Source of the DNA: Pseudomonas hormoni
Lineage (GTDB): Bacteria > Pseudomonadota > Gammaproteobacteria > Pseudomonadales > Pseudomonadaceae
Assembly: GCF_018502625.1 (NCBI RefSeq)
Contig: NZ_CP075566.1
Coordinates: 1,183,001-1,247,000, forward strand
Reading direction: 5' to 3'
Length of the DNA stretch: 64,000 bases
Positions 62,163 to 64,000 of the stretch are shown in pieces. The translations under genes and the position numbers were made by a program. The notes under the pieces are model-generated. The model did no database searches and was not told the DNA's origin. It worked only from the letters and a program-made list of their open reading frames with translations. How positions within the stretch are numbered: position 1 is the stretch's first letter; each line of letters begins with the position of its first letter.

Positions 62163-62753
62163 TTGAATAAAGCTCAATCGCTCTCCACGCGCTACGACCC
62201 CCGCGAGCTCTCTGATGAGGAGTTGGTCGCGCGCTCGCATACCGAGCTGTTTCACGTAACGCGCGCCTATGAAGAATTGATGCGGCGTTACCAGCGAACA
62301 TTATTTAACGTCTGTGCACGGTATCTTGGGAACGATCGCGATGCAGACGATGTCTGTCAGGAAGTGATGTTGAAGGTGTTGTATGGCCTGAAGAACTTCG
62401 AGGGCAAATCGAAGTTCAAGACATGGCTATATAGCATCACGTACAACGAGTGCATCACGCAGTATCGGAAAGAACGGCGAAAGCGTCGCTTGATGGATGC
62501 TTTGAGTCTGGACCCCCTCGAGGAAGCGTCTGAAGAAAAGGCGCCGAAACCCGAGGAGAAGGGTGGACTTGATCGCTGGCTGGTGTATGTGAACCCGATT
62601 GACCGTGAAATTCTGGTGCTACGATTTGTCGCAGAGCTGGAATTTCAGGAGATCGCAGACATCATGCACATGGGTTTGAGTGCAACAAAAATGCGTTACA
62701 AACGCGCTCTAGACAAATTGCGTGAGAAATTTGCAGGCATTGCTGAAACTTAG
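62163..62753 (+). CDS. sigX: ECF sigma factor SigX
   Basis: A 196-residue ECF-type RNA polymerase sigma factor. Region 2 has YQRTLFNVCARYLGNDRDAD and DVCQEVMLKVLYGLKNFEGK, then FKTWLYSITYNECITQYRKE; region 4 has FQEIADIMHMGLSATKMRYK. It starts with TTG at 62163, which gives the family's exact N-terminus (MNKAQSLSTRYDPRELSDEE) and usual length; a clear Shine-Dalgarno is lacking, so translation is probably weak. SigX drives oprF and fatty-acid and envelope genes in pseudomonads. No anti-sigma gene is adjacent. Confidence 0.96.
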   Translation: MNKAQSLSTRYDPRELSDEELVARSHTELFHVTRAYEELMRRYQRTLFNVCARYLGNDRDADDVCQEVMLKVLYGLKNFEGKSKFKTWLYSITYNECITQYRKERRKRRLMDALSLDPLEEASEEKAPKPEEKGGLDRWLVYVNPIDREILVLRFVAELEFQEIADIMHMGLSATKMRYKRALDKLREKFAGIAET

Positions 62754-62779
62754 TTCGGCGCAAATATCTCTTACGTGTA

Positions 62780-62801
62780 GGCAAGTTCTGATAGACTTGC
62801 C
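62780..62801 (+). promoter_or_regulatory. Inverted repeat in the sigX-oprF gap
   Basis: GGCAAGT-TCTGATAG-ACTTGCC in the 107-base gap that is expected to hold the SigX-dependent promoter of oprF. I could not place -35/-10 boxes with confidence. Confidence 0.4.
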
Positions 62802-62860
62802 GCCGAGTTGTCCCCCGGTTTGCGGGACTGCTTCACAATCACCAGATGGGGATTTAACGG

Positions 62861-63895
62861 ATGAAACTGAAAAACACCTTGGGCTTGGCCATTGGTTCTC
62901 TTATTGCGGCCACTTCGTTCGGCGCACTGGCACAAGGCCAAGGCGCAGTTGAAATCGAAGGCTTCATGAAGAAAGAGTACTACGACAGCCAGCGCGATTT
63001 CAAAAACGACGGCAACCTGTTCGGTGGTTCGGTTGGTTACTTCCTGACCGACGACGTTGAACTGCGTCTGGGCTACGACGAAGTTCACAACGTTCGTGGC
63101 GAAGATGGCAAGAACATCAAGGGCTCCGACACTGCCCTGGACGCTCTGTACCACTTCAACAACCCAGGCGACATGGTACGTCCGTACGTATCCGCTGGTT
63201 TCTCCGACCAGAGCATCGGCCAGACCGGTCGTGGTGGTCGTGACGGTTCCACCTTCGCCAACCTGGGCGCCGGTGCCAAGCTGTACTTCACAGACAACTT
63301 CTACGCCCGTGCTGGCGTTGAAGCTCAGTACAACATCGACCAGGGCGACACCGAGTGGGCTCCTAGCGTCGGTATCGGTGTGAACTTCGGTGGCGGCTCC
63401 AAGCCAGCTGCTGCTCCAGTTCCAGCACCGGCTGAAGTCTGCTCCGACAGCGACAACGACGGCGTTTGCGACAACGTTGACAAGTGCCCGGACACCCCAG
63501 CCAACGTAACTGTTGACGCTGATGGCTGCCCAGCAGTTGCTGAAGTTGTTCGTGTAGAGCTGGACGTTAAGTTCGATTTCGACAAATCTGTTGTTAAAAC
63601 CAACAGCTACGGCGACATCAAGAACCTGGCTGACTTCATGAAGCAGTACCCATCCACCACCACTACTGTTGAAGGTCACACTGACTCCGTCGGTCCTGAC
63701 GCTTACAACCAGAAACTGTCCGAGCGTCGTGCAAACGCCGTTAAGCAAGTTCTGACCAACCAGTACGGTGTTGAATCGTCCCGCGTTCAGTCTGTTGGCT
63801 ACGGCGAATCCCGCCCAGTTGCTGACAACAAAACTGAAGCTGGTCGCGCTGTTAACCGTCGCGTAGAAGCGCAGGTTGAAGCTCAAGCTAAGTAA
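62861..63895 (+). CDS. oprF: Major outer-membrane porin OprF
   Basis: A 344-residue outer-membrane protein. The signal peptide (MKLKNTLGLAIGSLIAATSFGALA) is followed by an eight-strand OmpA-like barrel (about 25-185), an alanine/proline linker (PAAAPVPAPAEV), a cysteine-containing SDNDGVCDNVDKCPDTP calcium-type repeat, and a C-terminal OmpA domain with VKFDFDKSVVKTNSYGDIKN and TVEGHTDSVGPDAYNQKLSERR that binds peptidoglycan. Codon use is strongly biased, as expected for one of the most abundant proteins. It is followed by its own terminator. Confidence 0.97.
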   Translation: MKLKNTLGLAIGSLIAATSFGALAQGQGAVEIEGFMKKEYYDSQRDFKNDGNLFGGSVGYFLTDDVELRLGYDEVHNVRGEDGKNIKGSDTALDALYHFNNPGDMVRPYVSAGFSDQSIGQTGRGGRDGSTFANLGAGAKLYFTDNFYARAGVEAQYNIDQGDTEWAPSVGIGVNFGGGSKPAAAPVPAPAEVCSDSDNDGVCDNVDKCPDTPANVTVDADGCPAVAEVVRVELDVKFDFDKSVVKTNSYGDIKNLADFMKQYPSTTTTVEGHTDSVGPDAYNQKLSERRANAVKQVLTNQYGVESSRVQSVGYGESRPVADNKTEAGRAVNRRVEAQVEAQAK

Positions 63896-63913
63896 TTAGC
63901 CCGCAGCTCTGAG

Positions 63914-63942
63914 AAAAGCCCGGCTTAGGCCGGGCTTTTCTT
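63914..63942 (+). terminator. Terminator of oprF
   Basis: AAAAGCCCGGC-TTAG-GCCGGGCTTTTC, followed by TTTG. The last 58 bases of the window hold no feature. Confidence 0.95.
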
Positions 63943-64000
63943 TGTTTGCAATTTGAGGGGGGTCAGGCTGACTGAGTGGCTGCAGGCGCAGACAGGTTTT

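Overview
This 64 kb window is bacterial chromosome from a fluorescent Pseudomonas, probably the P. fluorescens complex. The support is the ppsR/ppsA - esterase - rraA - cmaX - crfX - cmpX - sigX - oprF gene order at the right end, the GntR-prpB-prpC-acnD-prpF-prpD methylcitrate cluster, high GC with Pseudomonas-like codon use, and fourteen inverted pairs of REP sequences (REPINs) of the types known from P. fluorescens. Most of the window is housekeeping chromosome with short intergenic gaps.

Layout. 0-4.8 kb: a chemotaxis receptor, small conserved proteins, spermidine synthase (speE) and an RraB-type RNase E regulator. 5.1-8.3 kb: a three-gene operon of circularly permuted ATP-grasp, alpha-E and transglutaminase proteins. 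8.5-17 kb: a periplasmic cytochrome c, a thiolase plus fused enoyl-CoA hydratase/3-hydroxyacyl-CoA dehydrogenase pair, a lone glutamine amidotransferase, CorA, a PlsC-type acyltransferase and a crotonase. 17.27 kb: tRNA-Ser(GGA). 17.7-24.0 kb: an accessory operon directly behind the tRNA. 24-28 kb: a serine hydrolase, YbjQ, a duplicated glycine-zipper gene pair and small acidic proteins. 28.1-33.3 kb: an Rhs polymorphic toxin with an ADP-ribosyltransferase-like tip and its probable immunity gene. 33.6-45.5 kb: HAD phosphatase, SDR/LysR pair, hydantoin-racemase-like protein with an NCS1 transporter, cysH, thrH, pabB, and a retropepsin-like protease / 7TM / RimK-like ligase operon. 46-54.7 kb: the 2-methylcitrate (propionate) cluster. 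54.7-64 kb: PEP synthase with its regulator, then the SigX/OprF envelope-stress locus.

The most interesting part is 17.7-24.0 kb. Its genes carry everyday labels (APS kinase, PEP synthase, class I amidotransferase, nucleotidyltransferase, methyltransferase, CDP-glycerol-type transferase). Together they match, function by function and nearly in transcription order, the Campylobacter jejuni Cj1415-Cj1422 pathway for the O-methyl phosphoramidate capsule modification. I therefore read the locus as a phosphoramidate biosynthesis operon: glutamine kinase, phosphoglutamine cytidylyltransferase, gamma-glutamyl-CDP-amidate hydrolase, cytidine diphosphoramidate kinase, one methyltransferase and a candidate transferase. 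No capsule or O-antigen genes lie beside it, so the acceptor is unknown. The operon and the Rhs toxin both fall in a 20 kb stretch with no REPIN, while the rest of the window up to 58 kb has one every few kilobases.

Limits: product calls come from reading translated sequences and remembered family motifs. No database search, structure prediction or folding calculation was run. Promoter and operator calls are by eye.
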